A DNA stretch of 64,000 bases from an uncultured Coriobacteriaceae bacterium (GTDB lineage: Bacteria > Actinomycetota > Coriobacteriia > Coriobacteriales > Eggerthellaceae): assembly GCA_937937585.1 (NCBI GenBank), contig CALDCB010000012.1:62001-126000 (forward strand). The letters run 5' to 3'. The notes under the pieces were generated by a model. That model was not told where the DNA came from, ran no database searches, and saw only the letters and a program-made list of their open reading frames with translations. The position numbers and the translations under genes were made by a program. This document shows, one piece after another, positions 16,979 through 25,529 of this stretch; the stretch's first letter is position 1; the number at the start of each line of letters is the position of its first letter.

Positions 16979-18439
16979 ATGGCGAATGAAGAAGCACGAT
17001 TCGAATTTCCGCAGAGCGATCGGCTTGAATCCCAGATAGAAGGCTACCTTGCCGACAATTGGGAGCAGGTTCTGTCCGACATGGAGCGGCTCATCGCCGT
17101 ACCCAGTTTTGAAGAGCTTGAGAAGGCGGCCCCTGGTGCGCCTTACGGCCCCGGCCCGCGTGAATCGCTTTCGGTTGCCTTGGACATCGCCCAAGGTTAC
17201 GGCTTCGAAGCTCATGATGTTGACGGCTACATCGGCTATGCCGACGCGAGCGGCGCATCGGGCCAGCAGCTGGGAATCATCGGTCACACCGACGTGGTTC
17301 CGGCAGGCCCCGGTTGGCACTTCGAGCCGTATGTCCTCACGCGCAAGGACGGCTACCTGCTTGGTCGCGGCACCAGCGACGACAAGGCCCCCATTTTGCT
17401 TGCACTTCATGCAGCGAAGTTCTGGATGAACGAAGCCGCGCGGCAGGGCGCGATGCTTCCGCATGACATTCGCATCTTGTTCGGTGCGAGCGAGGAAACG
17501 ACCATGTCGGACGTTGCGTACTATCGCAAGCGTTTCGACGACCCCACGTTCCTGTTCACGCCCGATGCCGATTTCCCGCTTGGCTACGGCGAGTCGGGAT
17601 GCTGCGTTGGCGTGCTGAAGAGCGCGCCTATTGAGGACGGCTTCATTGTGGAAATCGCAGGCGGCACGGCTGCGAACGCGGTTCCCGGCTTGGCTCATGC
17701 GGTGGTTCACTTGCCCGAAGGTGCAGCGGCTCCGGTTTCCAGCGACCCGCGCATTGCGGTTTCACCTGCAGGGGATGGCCTGGTGAAGATCGAGGTTCAT
17801 GGTAAGAGCGCTCACGCCTCAACGCCCGAGCTTGGTGAAAGCGCCATCGCAATTCTTGTTGGATTCCTGTTGGAAAACGGCTTGGGAAATGATGGCGAGC
17901 GCACGTTTCTGAAGCTTGAGCGCGATCTTTTGAGTGTGGCCGACGGATCAGGCGTGGGCATTCAAGCTTCTGACGAGCATTTCGGCCCGCTTACTGCGGT
18001 TGGCGGCGTCATCGGCATGGAGGGCAACTGCATCACTCAAACGCTTGACTGCCGTTATCCCACCACCACGACGGCTGACGCGATCACCCGGCAGATGACG
18101 AAAGTCGCTGCGCAGATCGGCGCCGAATACGTTGCGAAGCTGGACAAGGTTCCGTTCCTTATGAACCCGGAAAGCCCCGCAGTCAGCGCATTGATGACCG
18201 CCTACAACGACGTGACCGGGCAAGATGCGAAGCCGTTCGTGATGAAGGGCGGCACGTACGCGCGTCTGTTCTCGCACGCGGTGAGCTTCGGCCCGCAGTT
18301 CCCGGACGACGTGAAGCCCGCATGGGTTGGCGGAATGCACGGCCCTGATGAGGGCGTCTCGGAAGAGGGGATGAAGCGCGCGTTCCGCGTGTTCGTTCGT
18401 GCAATCGGAAATCTGTTGGCATTGGAAAGCCTCGCGTAG
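16979..18439 (+). CDS. pepV: M20A dipeptidase (PepV-like)
   Basis: A 486-residue cytoplasmic di-zinc peptidase that splits dipeptides, including beta-Ala- or Xaa-His types. M20 metal and catalytic motifs are GHTDVVPAG, GRGTSDDKAP and GASEETTM in the expected order, with a lid domain between (about 210-340). The length fits PepV. ATG 16979 is supported by AAAAAGGAG. An upstream in-frame ATG at 16907 is not. It faces the carbonic anhydrase gene across a shared terminator. It would supply amino acids from peptides taken up by systems such as CstA (inference). Confidence 0.88.
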   Translation: MANEEARFEFPQSDRLESQIEGYLADNWEQVLSDMERLIAVPSFEELEKAAPGAPYGPGPRESLSVALDIAQGYGFEAHDVDGYIGYADASGASGQQLGIIGHTDVVPAGPGWHFEPYVLTRKDGYLLGRGTSDDKAPILLALHAAKFWMNEAARQGAMLPHDIRILFGASEETTMSDVAYYRKRFDDPTFLFTPDADFPLGYGESGCCVGVLKSAPIEDGFIVEIAGGTAANAVPGLAHAVVHLPEGAAAPVSSDPRIAVSPAGDGLVKIEVHGKSAHASTPELGESAIAILVGFLLENGLGNDGERTFLKLERDLLSVADGSGVGIQASDEHFGPLTAVGGVIGMEGNCITQTLDCRYPTTTTADAITRQMTKVAAQIGAEYVAKLDKVPFLMNPESPAVSALMTAYNDVTGQDAKPFVMKGGTYARLFSHAVSFGPQFPDDVKPAWVGGMHGPDEGVSEEGMKRAFRVFVRAIGNLLALESLA

Positions 18440-18464
18440 ACGCGTTCGCCACGGCAAAGCAAAC

Positions 18465-18495
18465 AATGGGCGCCTTCGCGGGCGCCCATTTGACG
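18465..18495. terminator. Bidirectional hairpin between convergent genes
   Basis: A perfect 10-bp stem AATGGGCGCC/GGCGCCCATT (18465-18474 with 18481-18490) around TTCGCG. The T tracts are short on both sides. It lies between pepV and the minus-strand carbonic anhydrase. Confidence 0.65.
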
Positions 18496-18561
18496 TTTGG
18501 CCGGAGTAAGGGACTGCGTGCCGGAACCGCTTGGCGTCGCTTTCAAAGACGGCGGTCTCTT

Positions 18562-19161
18562 CTATTCCAGGAATTCGACCACGCCGGTGTCGGTGTGGTA
18601 AAGCGCGCCGATGACGCGCAAGCCGTTGTTGACCTCGTCGTCGTGCAGCTGGCGGCTTTCCTCGATACGTTTCACGCTGTGCGCGACGTTCATCAGGCAC
18701 GCCGTTGCCTCGTCGACCTCATCGCCAATGGCATCGCTGATCTCGTCGGTGATGAACTTCACGGTGCCGTAGGGCTCGTGGTGCATCGCGGCATCGACCG
18801 CGCCGCAGCCGGTATGCCCCAGCACAACGACCAGCTTGCAGTTCAGGTGGCTCTCGGCGTACTCGACGCTGCCCAGCTGATGGTTGTCCACCACGTTGCC
18901 CGCCACGCGGATGGTGAACAAGTCGCCGATGCCTGCCGAGAAGATTGCTTCGGGGATGACGCGCGAATCGGAGCAGGCAAGCACGATGGCGAAAGGATGC
19001 TGGCCTTCCTCGAACGTTGATCGCCTGATCTGCAGAGATACATCGCCTTGCGCGGTTTTCGCTTCAAGGTAGCGTGCGTTTCCCTCGCGAAGGCGCTTGA
19101 TGGCTTCGTCTGCGCTCACAACGTCGGTGGCGCCGTGCTTGTCGTTCATGTTCGTGCTCAT
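18562..19161 (-). CDS. Beta-class carbonic anhydrase
   Basis: A 199-residue zinc enzyme interconverting CO2 and bicarbonate. Zinc ligands Cys63, His116 and Cys119 stand in ACSDSRV and GHTGCGA, with the Asp65-Arg67 dyad in place as in other beta enzymes. The length fits the family. The start at 19161 (MSTNMND) is chosen because AGAGGCG stands before it. The open frame continues to 19296 without likeness. It probably provides bicarbonate for carboxylations or retains CO2. The beta-lactamase-like gene lies 121 bases upstream on the same strand. Confidence 0.92.
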   Translation of the reverse strand: MSTNMNDKHGATDVVSADEAIKRLREGNARYLEAKTAQGDVSLQIRRSTFEEGQHPFAIVLACSDSRVIPEAIFSAGIGDLFTIRVAGNVVDNHQLGSVEYAESHLNCKLVVVLGHTGCGAVDAAMHHEPYGTVKFITDEISDAIGDEVDEATACLMNVAHSVKRIEESRQLHDDEVNNGLRVIGALYHTDTGVVEFLE

Positions 19162-19282
19162 ATGAATCGCCTCTTGCTGATGCGTGTTCGGGCGGGCTGT
19201 GGCTGGGTTATGCGCGCGACTTGAGCGAACCGACCTCGCCTGTTTGCCGTGCGGCACCCGCTGCCGCTTCTTCAGCTTCAGT

Positions 19283-20455
19283 TTAGCGAAGCGCATCGCG
19301 TGCGTCGAAAATCGCCGCGATCAAATTCTCAACCAGCTCGCGATTTTCCTCGCAGTCGGGAACTCCCGCCATGACGCTGACGACGTAGGTGCGCCCGTCA
19401 AGCTGAATGACCCCGGCGTCGCACACGCCGTTGAAGTCGTAGCCGTAGTCGCTGCCCGAGCACCAACCCGCTTTGTTTCGAACGGTGGCGCCCAGTGGGT
19501 CAACCACGTCGCGCAGGAACGAGACGGTGGTTTCGCCGCACAGGGACGACAGCCACTGCGCTGCGTCGTCGCCCGTTTGCCAGTAGTTGTACATCTCGGT
19601 CCAGATCTTCAGCGAAGATCGGACGCTGTACCAAGGGAACCACGAGTCGGGCGTGTAGGCCGCATCTTGAATGCCCAGCTCATCGACCCATTCGTTGTAG
19701 CCGTTCGCATCGTACATGCTGCGCAGCATCGCGAACGAGTCGTTGTCGGAGTTGCAGATTGCGTTCTCGATCAGGATCTTCGTGTAGCCGCCTGCGCCGA
19801 AAAGTTCGGTGCCGTCTTCGTCGGAAAGCCCGGGAATGGTGAGCTCGCCGTTTTCGATGTGTTTCTGGCAAAGGTACAGCGCGTATGGGGCTTTGAACGA
19901 GCTTGCGCCGTAAATCTGTTGGTCGAGGTTGTATCCGATGCCGCGGCCCGATTCCACGTCGTACATGCCGAATCCCACAGAGGCGCCGTCGAAGTTTTCA
20001 AGCGCTGTGCGGATTGCTGACAAGTTCTTGTTGGAAAGCTCGGGTGCCCGAGCGTCGGAGAGCGAGAACGCGACGATCTCGTCGGATTCATCGATGCCGT
20101 CGAGCATTGCCGGCAAGGGGGCGAAGTCGCTGCTTACCGAATCGCCGTTCGAGGAGATGTCGGTGGCATTGAAGGACGTAACCCCCATACTGCTTGTTGT
20201 TTTCGCCGAATCGACGGAAGAGGCTGCAAAATGAAGGCCGCCGGTTCCCTTCGCATATGCGATGGCGCAGAACGCGAAGATCACAGCAAGCGTCACGATG
20301 ACGGTAACCGTCACAGCGATCATAGGAGCGTTCGGGCGCTTGACCGCGCTGACGTTCGCGCCATGCGCGCCGTACTGCGGCTGTGGGCTGGACGCGGCGT
20401 GGCGAGGCTGGCGCTGCGGTTGCTGATGGGGCGGTTGTTGACGAGCGTGTTGCAT
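19283..20455 (-). CDS. Membrane-anchored class A beta-lactamase-like serine hydrolase
   Basis: A 390-residue protein. A short Gln/Pro/His-rich cytoplasmic head precedes one membrane helix (about 44-68), a Ser/Thr linker, and a penicilloyl-transferase-like domain (about 145-390). The SxxK motif is Ser185-Ser-Phe-Lys188, SDN is 236-238, and the third box reads KAG instead of KTG. A true class A lactamase is about 265 residues after its leader, so the domain size fits. The odd third box and the anchor leave it open whether it hydrolyses beta-lactams or acts on cell-wall peptides. The start ATG 20455 has only a weak ribosome site. Confidence 0.72.
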   Translation of the reverse strand: MQHARQQPPHQQPQRQPRHAASSPQPQYGAHGANVSAVKRPNAPMIAVTVTVIVTLAVIFAFCAIAYAKGTGGLHFAASSVDSAKTTSSMGVTSFNATDISSNGDSVSSDFAPLPAMLDGIDESDEIVAFSLSDARAPELSNKNLSAIRTALENFDGASVGFGMYDVESGRGIGYNLDQQIYGASSFKAPYALYLCQKHIENGELTIPGLSDEDGTELFGAGGYTKILIENAICNSDNDSFAMLRSMYDANGYNEWVDELGIQDAAYTPDSWFPWYSVRSSLKIWTEMYNYWQTGDDAAQWLSSLCGETTVSFLRDVVDPLGATVRNKAGWCSGSDYGYDFNGVCDAGVIQLDGRTYVVSVMAGVPDCEENRELVENLIAAIFDARDALR

Positions 20456-20597
20456 GGGCGAAGGTTAGCATGCCTTCCTTAAAAGAGGGTGAAATCAACT
20501 AACAAAGTAGCGTGATTCTGTCAAATCGTCTTATTTGCAACTGCCATAGAGCGCCTGTGGCAAAGCGCAAAACATTTTTCTGATCAGCGCGTTTCCG

Positions 20598-20625
20598 TTG
20601 AAAGAAAATACGCCGTTGTTAACAT
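20598..20625 (+). promoter_or_regulatory. Possible promoter of the MFS gene
   Basis: TTGAAA (20598-20603), 16 bases and TAACAT (20620-20625) stand 28 bases before the start. The match is only fair. Confidence 0.35.
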
Positions 20626-20652
20626 AGCCATCGGTGAATGAGAGGGGATGAC

Positions 20653-22068
20653 ATGAAGGACGCTGTCACGATGAAAGCCAAAACGGAAACCGATGCGAAA
20701 GTCAACACGGGGGCGGGTTCGTTTGCCGCTGCCGCTGATCCAAACGATATCATTCTTGAAGGCATGAACCGCAAGGCGATGTCGGTCAAGCGCATCGCAT
20801 GCCTGCTGGTTGGTTTGGTGACGCTGTTCTTCATGGGCCTTATTTTCGCATGGTCTATTTTCGCCACGCCTATCGCCAACAGCACAGGTTGGAACCCTCA
20901 GCTGCTGGCGTTTAACTTCCGCATCGTCATGATCTGCCAAGCTGTCGGATGCCTGGCTTCTTCCATGATCCAGCGTCAGTGCAACGGCCGCCCGCGTGTC
21001 CCCATCTTCATCGGTGGCGCGCTTGTCCTGATCGGATTCCTTTCGGTTGGCGCTTTTTCGGGCCTGGGCATCGCTTCGGTGTTCGTGTTCTACGGCGGAT
21101 TCGCCGCGTTCGGCGCGGGCATCGCCTTCAACGCCATCCTGACCACGGTGAACCTGTGGTTCCCCGACCGCGTGGGCGTTGTTTCCGGTCTTCAGATGTT
21201 CGCCTTCGGCGTCGCGTCGCTGGTTTTGGGCGTGCAGATCGACGGTCTGATGAACGCAATCGGTTGGCAGACCGTTCTTGCCGGCTTGGGCATCTTGATC
21301 TTCGCGCTGAACGTGGTCGCATCGTTCGTGATCAAGGCTTCGCCGGCGGGCATCGACGAGGTGTTCCGCGGAAAGGCCGCAAGTGTCAAGGCTGAGTCCG
21401 ACGACGGCCAGAATGCTGCCGCGAAGAACCCGCATTTCCTGACCGACTTCGGCGTTTCCAAGAAGTCTTTCGGCATCCCCGACATGCTGAAGACTCCCGT
21501 GTTCTGGCTTGGCCTTGCTTGGTTCGTCTGCGTTGCCAGCATCGGTCTGACCCTGATGGGCGAGTCGCGCCAGGATGCGCTTGCCTTGGGCACCGAGGCA
21601 ACCTTGGCCACGCTCATCGTTGGCATGATCTCGCTGTTCAATGGCGGCGCCAGCATTGTGTACGGTTTCTTGCTTGACCGTTTTGGCCTGATCAACCACC
21701 TGCGTCTTACCACGGGCGTCTCGGTTGCGGGCATTTGCCTGGTCACCGCGGCGTGCTTCGCGCAAAGCAGCCCGCTGTTCATCTTCGGCGCGCTGGTTGT
21801 GGCCGTGGGCTACGGCGGACTCCCTGTATTCAGCACCACGTTCACGCTGAACCGTTATGGCCGCGCGCACTACGCCGAGAACTGCGCTGTTGGCACGGCT
21901 TTCCTGGTGCCCGCTTCGTTGGCCAGCATGATCTTGGCTCCGATCTTCTCGGGTTTCGGCGGCTTGGCGTTCATGTACGCCGGTTTCGTCGGCGTCATTC
22001 TGGTGGGAATCATCCTGCTGCTGGCTTTCTCGCGCCGCTACCGCAAGGACATGATCGATCTGGTGTAA
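20653..22068 (+). CDS. OFA-family MFS transporter (oxalate/formate antiporter-like)
   Basis: A 471-residue major facilitator with 12 membrane helices split by a hydrophilic loop (about 240-275). An N-terminal polar stretch of about 40 residues precedes helix 1, which reads FFMGLIFAWSIFATPIAN, typical of the oxalate:formate antiporter family. The substrate may be a small carboxylate. ATG 20653 is preferred over 20638, since AGAGGGG lies between them at the right distance. Transcribed alone, divergent from the beta-lactamase-like gene, with a strong terminator after it. Confidence 0.8.
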   Translation: MKDAVTMKAKTETDAKVNTGAGSFAAAADPNDIILEGMNRKAMSVKRIACLLVGLVTLFFMGLIFAWSIFATPIANSTGWNPQLLAFNFRIVMICQAVGCLASSMIQRQCNGRPRVPIFIGGALVLIGFLSVGAFSGLGIASVFVFYGGFAAFGAGIAFNAILTTVNLWFPDRVGVVSGLQMFAFGVASLVLGVQIDGLMNAIGWQTVLAGLGILIFALNVVASFVIKASPAGIDEVFRGKAASVKAESDDGQNAAAKNPHFLTDFGVSKKSFGIPDMLKTPVFWLGLAWFVCVASIGLTLMGESRQDALALGTEATLATLIVGMISLFNGGASIVYGFLLDRFGLINHLRLTTGVSVAGICLVTAACFAQSSPLFIFGALVVAVGYGGLPVFSTTFTLNRYGRAHYAENCAVGTAFLVPASLASMILAPIFSGFGGLAFMYAGFVGVILVGIILLLAFSRRYRKDMIDLV

Positions 22069-22093
22069 TTGCGGACAAAGAATTCGCGAACGT

Positions 22094-22122
22094 AAGGGAC
22101 TCGTTTCGGCGAGTCCCTTTTT
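22094..22122 (+). terminator. Terminator of the MFS gene
   Basis: AAGGGACTCG pairs with CGAGTCCCTT around TTTCGG, then TTTC. Confidence 0.85.
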
Positions 22123-22233
22123 CAATGCGGCTGCGTAGGCGTGGTATGCTAGTTCGCAGCTATTGTTCTTAATTGGTAAAGTGCCTGATCGCGGCGATGC
22201 CGTTCGCCGCGACAAGCGCGGATCGGACAGTTT

Positions 22234-23502
22234 ATGGCAGCCGAAAACAAAACTATGCAGGCAACGGAAAGCCCCGCAGCATGCGAAGGCACGGCGGAAA
22301 TCGTCAAGCGCACCGCTGCCGAAATCGAGCCCCAGGTCATCGCATGGCGAAGGATGTTTCATCGCCACCCCGAGCTCAGCGGCGTCGAGCTGTTCACGTC
22401 TGCCGCCATTCGCGCCGAGCTTGACAAGCTGGGGATCGAATTCAAGGTTCTGCCTACCACCGACGAAGTGAAGGGTGCGGGCATCGTCGCCACCATTAGG
22501 GGAACCGCCCCCGACGCGTACGATGCGGCCGGCAACCCCAAGCGCCGTATCGCCCTGCGCGCCGATTTCGACGGCTTGCCCATTGCCGAGCAAACCGGCT
22601 TCGATTTTGCTTCGGAAAACGAGGGCATCATGCACGCCTGCGGACACGACTGCCATATTGCCATGATGCTTGGCGCGATCTCTATTCTCTCGCGCATGAC
22701 CGATATGATTCATGGCGAGGTCCGCGTGCTGTTCCAGCCTTCGGAGGAGAATTCCACGGGCGCACGCTACATGATCGCCAACAACGTGCTTGACGGCGTC
22801 GACGCCATTTACGGCGCGCATATTTGGAGCGAAGTGCCGGCGGGCACAGTTTCGTGCGAGCCTGGTCAGCGCATGGCGAACTGCGATTGGTTTGAGATCG
22901 ACATCAAGGGAATGAGCGCCCACGGCTCGATGCCCCACTTGGGAATTGATGCCGTTGTGGTTGGCGCAGCTATCGTGAATTCAATCCAGGTGCTGGTCAG
23001 CCGCGATGTTTCGCCGTTCGACCCGGTGGTCGTCACGGTTGGCAAGTTCGAAGGCGGCGAAGCGCGCAACATCATCGCTGGCTCCGCGCACATGGAGGGT
23101 ACCATCCGCACGTGGTCGCCGAAGCTTCGTGACGAGGTGCCGAAGCGTTTGGAGCACATCGTCGAGGAGATTGCCGATTCGTTGGGGGCCTCGGCAACGT
23201 TTTCGTACACGCACGGCAATCCGGGTTTGTCGAACGATCCTAAGTACGCCGAAGCCGCACGTCAGGCGGTAATCGACGTGCTGGGTGAGGACGCCGTGGC
23301 AACGTATCAGGGCACGCTTTCGGGCGAGGATTTCTCGGAATTTTTGAACATCGTGCCGGGCGTGCTGGTATTTGTCGGAACGAACAACCCTGAGATCGGT
23401 GCCATTTACCCGCAGCATAGCTGCAACTACACCATCGACGAGAGCGTGCTGGCGAAGGGTGCGATGGTTGCGGCGCAGTGGGCGTGCGGCCAGTTGGCGT
23501 AG
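22234..23502 (+). CDS. M20D amidohydrolase (hippurate/N-acyl amino acid hydrolase family)
   Basis: A 422-residue cytoplasmic metal hydrolase that removes acyl groups from amino acids such as hippurate or N-acetyl amino acids. M20D motifs are FHRHPELSG near the N-terminus, ACGHDCHIAM and QPSEEN in the first half, a central lid with MSAHGSMPH, and SGEDFSEF near the end. The metal ligands Cys, His, Glu and two His are all in place. ATG 22234 has a weak ribosome site. M29 and others inside would remove conserved residues. A minus-strand open frame of 784 codons that overlaps it and the preceding gene is an antisense shadow. Confidence 0.85.
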   Translation: MAAENKTMQATESPAACEGTAEIVKRTAAEIEPQVIAWRRMFHRHPELSGVELFTSAAIRAELDKLGIEFKVLPTTDEVKGAGIVATIRGTAPDAYDAAGNPKRRIALRADFDGLPIAEQTGFDFASENEGIMHACGHDCHIAMMLGAISILSRMTDMIHGEVRVLFQPSEENSTGARYMIANNVLDGVDAIYGAHIWSEVPAGTVSCEPGQRMANCDWFEIDIKGMSAHGSMPHLGIDAVVVGAAIVNSIQVLVSRDVSPFDPVVVTVGKFEGGEARNIIAGSAHMEGTIRTWSPKLRDEVPKRLEHIVEEIADSLGASATFSYTHGNPGLSNDPKYAEAARQAVIDVLGEDAVATYQGTLSGEDFSEFLNIVPGVLVFVGTNNPEIGAIYPQHSCNYTIDESVLAKGAMVAAQWACGQLA

Positions 23503-23804
23503 TGCTCGCAGCTTGGGTGCGCTGTACGGGTGTCCCTTCGGCTTGGCCGCGCCGCTTCTCATGCGAACTCGTCGACGCGTCTCGGTTTCGGGGCGCGTTT
23601 TCGTAGCGTTCGTGGTCGCGCGCTTCCCGAACCCCGTTCACTTGTGTTGCCCTTGCTTTAATTAATTGGTGGAAATGCCCTTGCGAATCACAGAGCGGCG
23701 GATTTGTGGCATTATTGCACGTTGAGCACCTGCATGCAGGCTAGTTTGCAACTGAAGAAAAAACGTCGTACGCAATAGCAATCAGGATTCAACGAGGAGC
23801 ATCA
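23503..23804. other. Spacer of 302 bases before fhaA
   Basis: No gene seen and no clear hairpin terminator. The start site of the five-gene fhaA-pknB unit probably lies here. TTGCGA (23681-23686) has no matching -10 box at normal distance, so I do not assign a promoter. Confidence 0.4.
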
Positions 23805-25022
23805 ATGGGCCTTTTCTCCCGTTTCGAGAACAAGATGGAAGACACGGTGGAGGGTGCCGCCAATCGCATGGCGCAAGCGCCTATTTCACCTGTTCAGATA
23901 GAGAAAAAAGCAGAGAAGCAGATGAAGCGCGAGACCATGGTCGGCGCTGGCAAGGAATTCGCTCCCACGCTTTACACCGTCTTGGTCAATCCTGACGACG
24001 ACCAACGTCTGTTCGGTTATTACCCCACGTTGGCCGGCGAGATCGAAACCTACCTTCAGGCCAAGGCCGTCGAAGAGGGTCTGGTTATGGACGGCCAGCC
24101 CTTGGTTCGTTTCATCGTTGACGACGGCTTGCGCCATGGCAAGTTCGACGTCATCGCCGAGCCCGTTGCCGCACCCATCGTGGCTCAGCTTCGCCAAGAG
24201 GAAATGGTGCGTTACGGCCTTGCTCCCGCACCTGCTTCCCAGTACTCCCAGCCCGCTCGGGGCGCTTATGCCGATCCGTACCAGCAGCAGTACGCACCGC
24301 AGCAGAACGGCGGCTACTACGATCAGCCCCAGGGTGCATACGACGACTACCAGGGCGGCTATCAGGAAGATTATCAGCAGCCCGCCGCAGCACCGCAGCA
24401 GAATCAGCCCCAACGCGGTTCCAAGCCGCCGCTGCCTTACGTCCCCGAGGACGAGATCGATTACTCCATCGACTACGGTGAGTACACCTTCGACAGCGAG
24501 GACTTCGAGGATTACCGCGATAAGGCCGAGCAGGACGCCCGTTACGGCGCCCATCGTCGTAACGGCGCTCATGGCACCCCGGCCGAAGCTGCCGCTGGCG
24601 CCTCTGCAGGCGCTGCCTCCGGTGCAGCTGCCGGTGCCGCCATTGGAACGGTTACCTCGCGCCCCGCAAGGGACGCCCAGGCTGCCGGCCCCAACACGGT
24701 TGGCTTCGCTGGCAACGCTGGCATGCCCGACCATCGCAACGTTCAGGCAAGGCTGATCAACATCGCGTATCAGCGCGCGTATGACCTGGGTTCCTCCACG
24801 GTCACCCTTGGTCGCGAGTCCGGCAACGATATCGTCATCCAGGACATCAGCGCAAGCCGTAAGCATGCCCAGCTCACGTGCACGCCGCAGGGCGTTTGGG
24901 TCATCGCCGACCTTGGCTCCACCAACGGAACCATCGTCAACGGCGTTTCCATCGCCACGCAGCCGCTTCGCTCGGGCGACCGTATCGTCATCGGCAAAAC
25001 CGAGTTCCAATTCGTTCAGTAG
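23805..25022 (+). CDS. fhaA: FhaA: DUF3662 plus FHA-domain protein
   Basis: A 405-residue cytoplasmic signalling adaptor. Residues 1-130 form the FhaA N-terminal DUF3662 domain (MGLFSRFENKMEDTVEG opens it). A disordered Gln/Tyr/Pro- and Ala-rich linker runs from 140 to 300. The C-terminal FHA domain (about 320-405) has GRESGNDIVI, SASRKHAQL and GSTNGT, which bind phosphothreonine. In mycobacteria FhaA binds the pseudokinase-domain protein MviN/FhaA partner and is a PknB substrate (family knowledge). It opens the operon fhaA-fhaB-pstP-rodA/pbpA-pknB. GAGGAGC stands before the ATG. Confidence 0.9.
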   Translation: MGLFSRFENKMEDTVEGAANRMAQAPISPVQIEKKAEKQMKRETMVGAGKEFAPTLYTVLVNPDDDQRLFGYYPTLAGEIETYLQAKAVEEGLVMDGQPLVRFIVDDGLRHGKFDVIAEPVAAPIVAQLRQEEMVRYGLAPAPASQYSQPARGAYADPYQQQYAPQQNGGYYDQPQGAYDDYQGGYQEDYQQPAAAPQQNQPQRGSKPPLPYVPEDEIDYSIDYGEYTFDSEDFEDYRDKAEQDARYGAHRRNGAHGTPAEAAAGASAGAASGAAAGAAIGTVTSRPARDAQAAGPNTVGFAGNAGMPDHRNVQARLINIAYQRAYDLGSSTVTLGRESGNDIVIQDISASRKHAQLTCTPQGVWVIADLGSTNGTIVNGVSIATQPLRSGDRIVIGKTEFQFVQ

Positions 25023-25115
25023 TCCGCTTAAACGGCCTGCTGGAACAAGCAGGCACAACGCTTTCACGGCTAGCAACCTTACATTAATCGCAAACCGCTA
25101 AACGAGGAGGCCCCA

Positions 25116-25529
25116 TTGATAGACGTCGTTTTGCTCGTCGGACGTCTGCTGTTCGTGGCATTGCTGTACCTGTTCCTGTTCGCCATTGTGAAAACGGGAA
25201 TCGGTCTGGTGCGCGGACAGCGCAAGAAAGAGCGCACCTGGAACCTTTCGGTCGAGAAAGGCCCTAAGGAACTGCGCGGCGTTTCCATCGTCGTGCGCGG
25301 GCCTGTTATCATCGGCCGTTCCCCTAACGCGGACATCGTCATTGGTGCAGGCTATGTTTCCGCACGTCATGCGCGTTTTTCGCTGATGGGCCAGAACCTG
25401 TTCGTCGAGGACTTGGGATCCACCAACGGAACTGCCGTCAACGGCCAGCGCATCTCCGAGCCGTGCGCGCTTCGCAACAACGATGTCGTCAACGTTGGCG
25501 ACGTCTCCATTCGCGTGAGGCATAGCTAA
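25116..25529 (+). CDS. fhaB: FhaB: membrane-anchored FHA-domain protein
   Basis: A 137-residue protein with one N-terminal membrane helix (about 4-27) and a C-terminal FHA domain (about 55-137) with IGRSPNADIVI, SARHARF and GSTNGT. It links phosphothreonine signals to cell-wall synthesis (FipA/FhaB role in mycobacteria). The start is TTG 25116, placed by GAGGAGG five bases before it; no ATG fits. Its stop overlaps the phosphatase start by one base (TAATG), a sign of translational coupling. Confidence 0.85.
   Translation: MIDVVLLVGRLLFVALLYLFLFAIVKTGIGLVRGQRKKERTWNLSVEKGPKELRGVSIVVRGPVIIGRSPNADIVIGAGYVSARHARFSLMGQNLFVEDLGSTNGTAVNGQRISEPCALRNNDVVNVGDVSIRVRHS

Noticed and set aside
20584..22938. 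A 784-codon open frame on the minus strand
   Set aside because: It covers two complete plus-strand genes (MFS transporter and amidohydrolase) with all their family motifs; the antisense product shows no domain.
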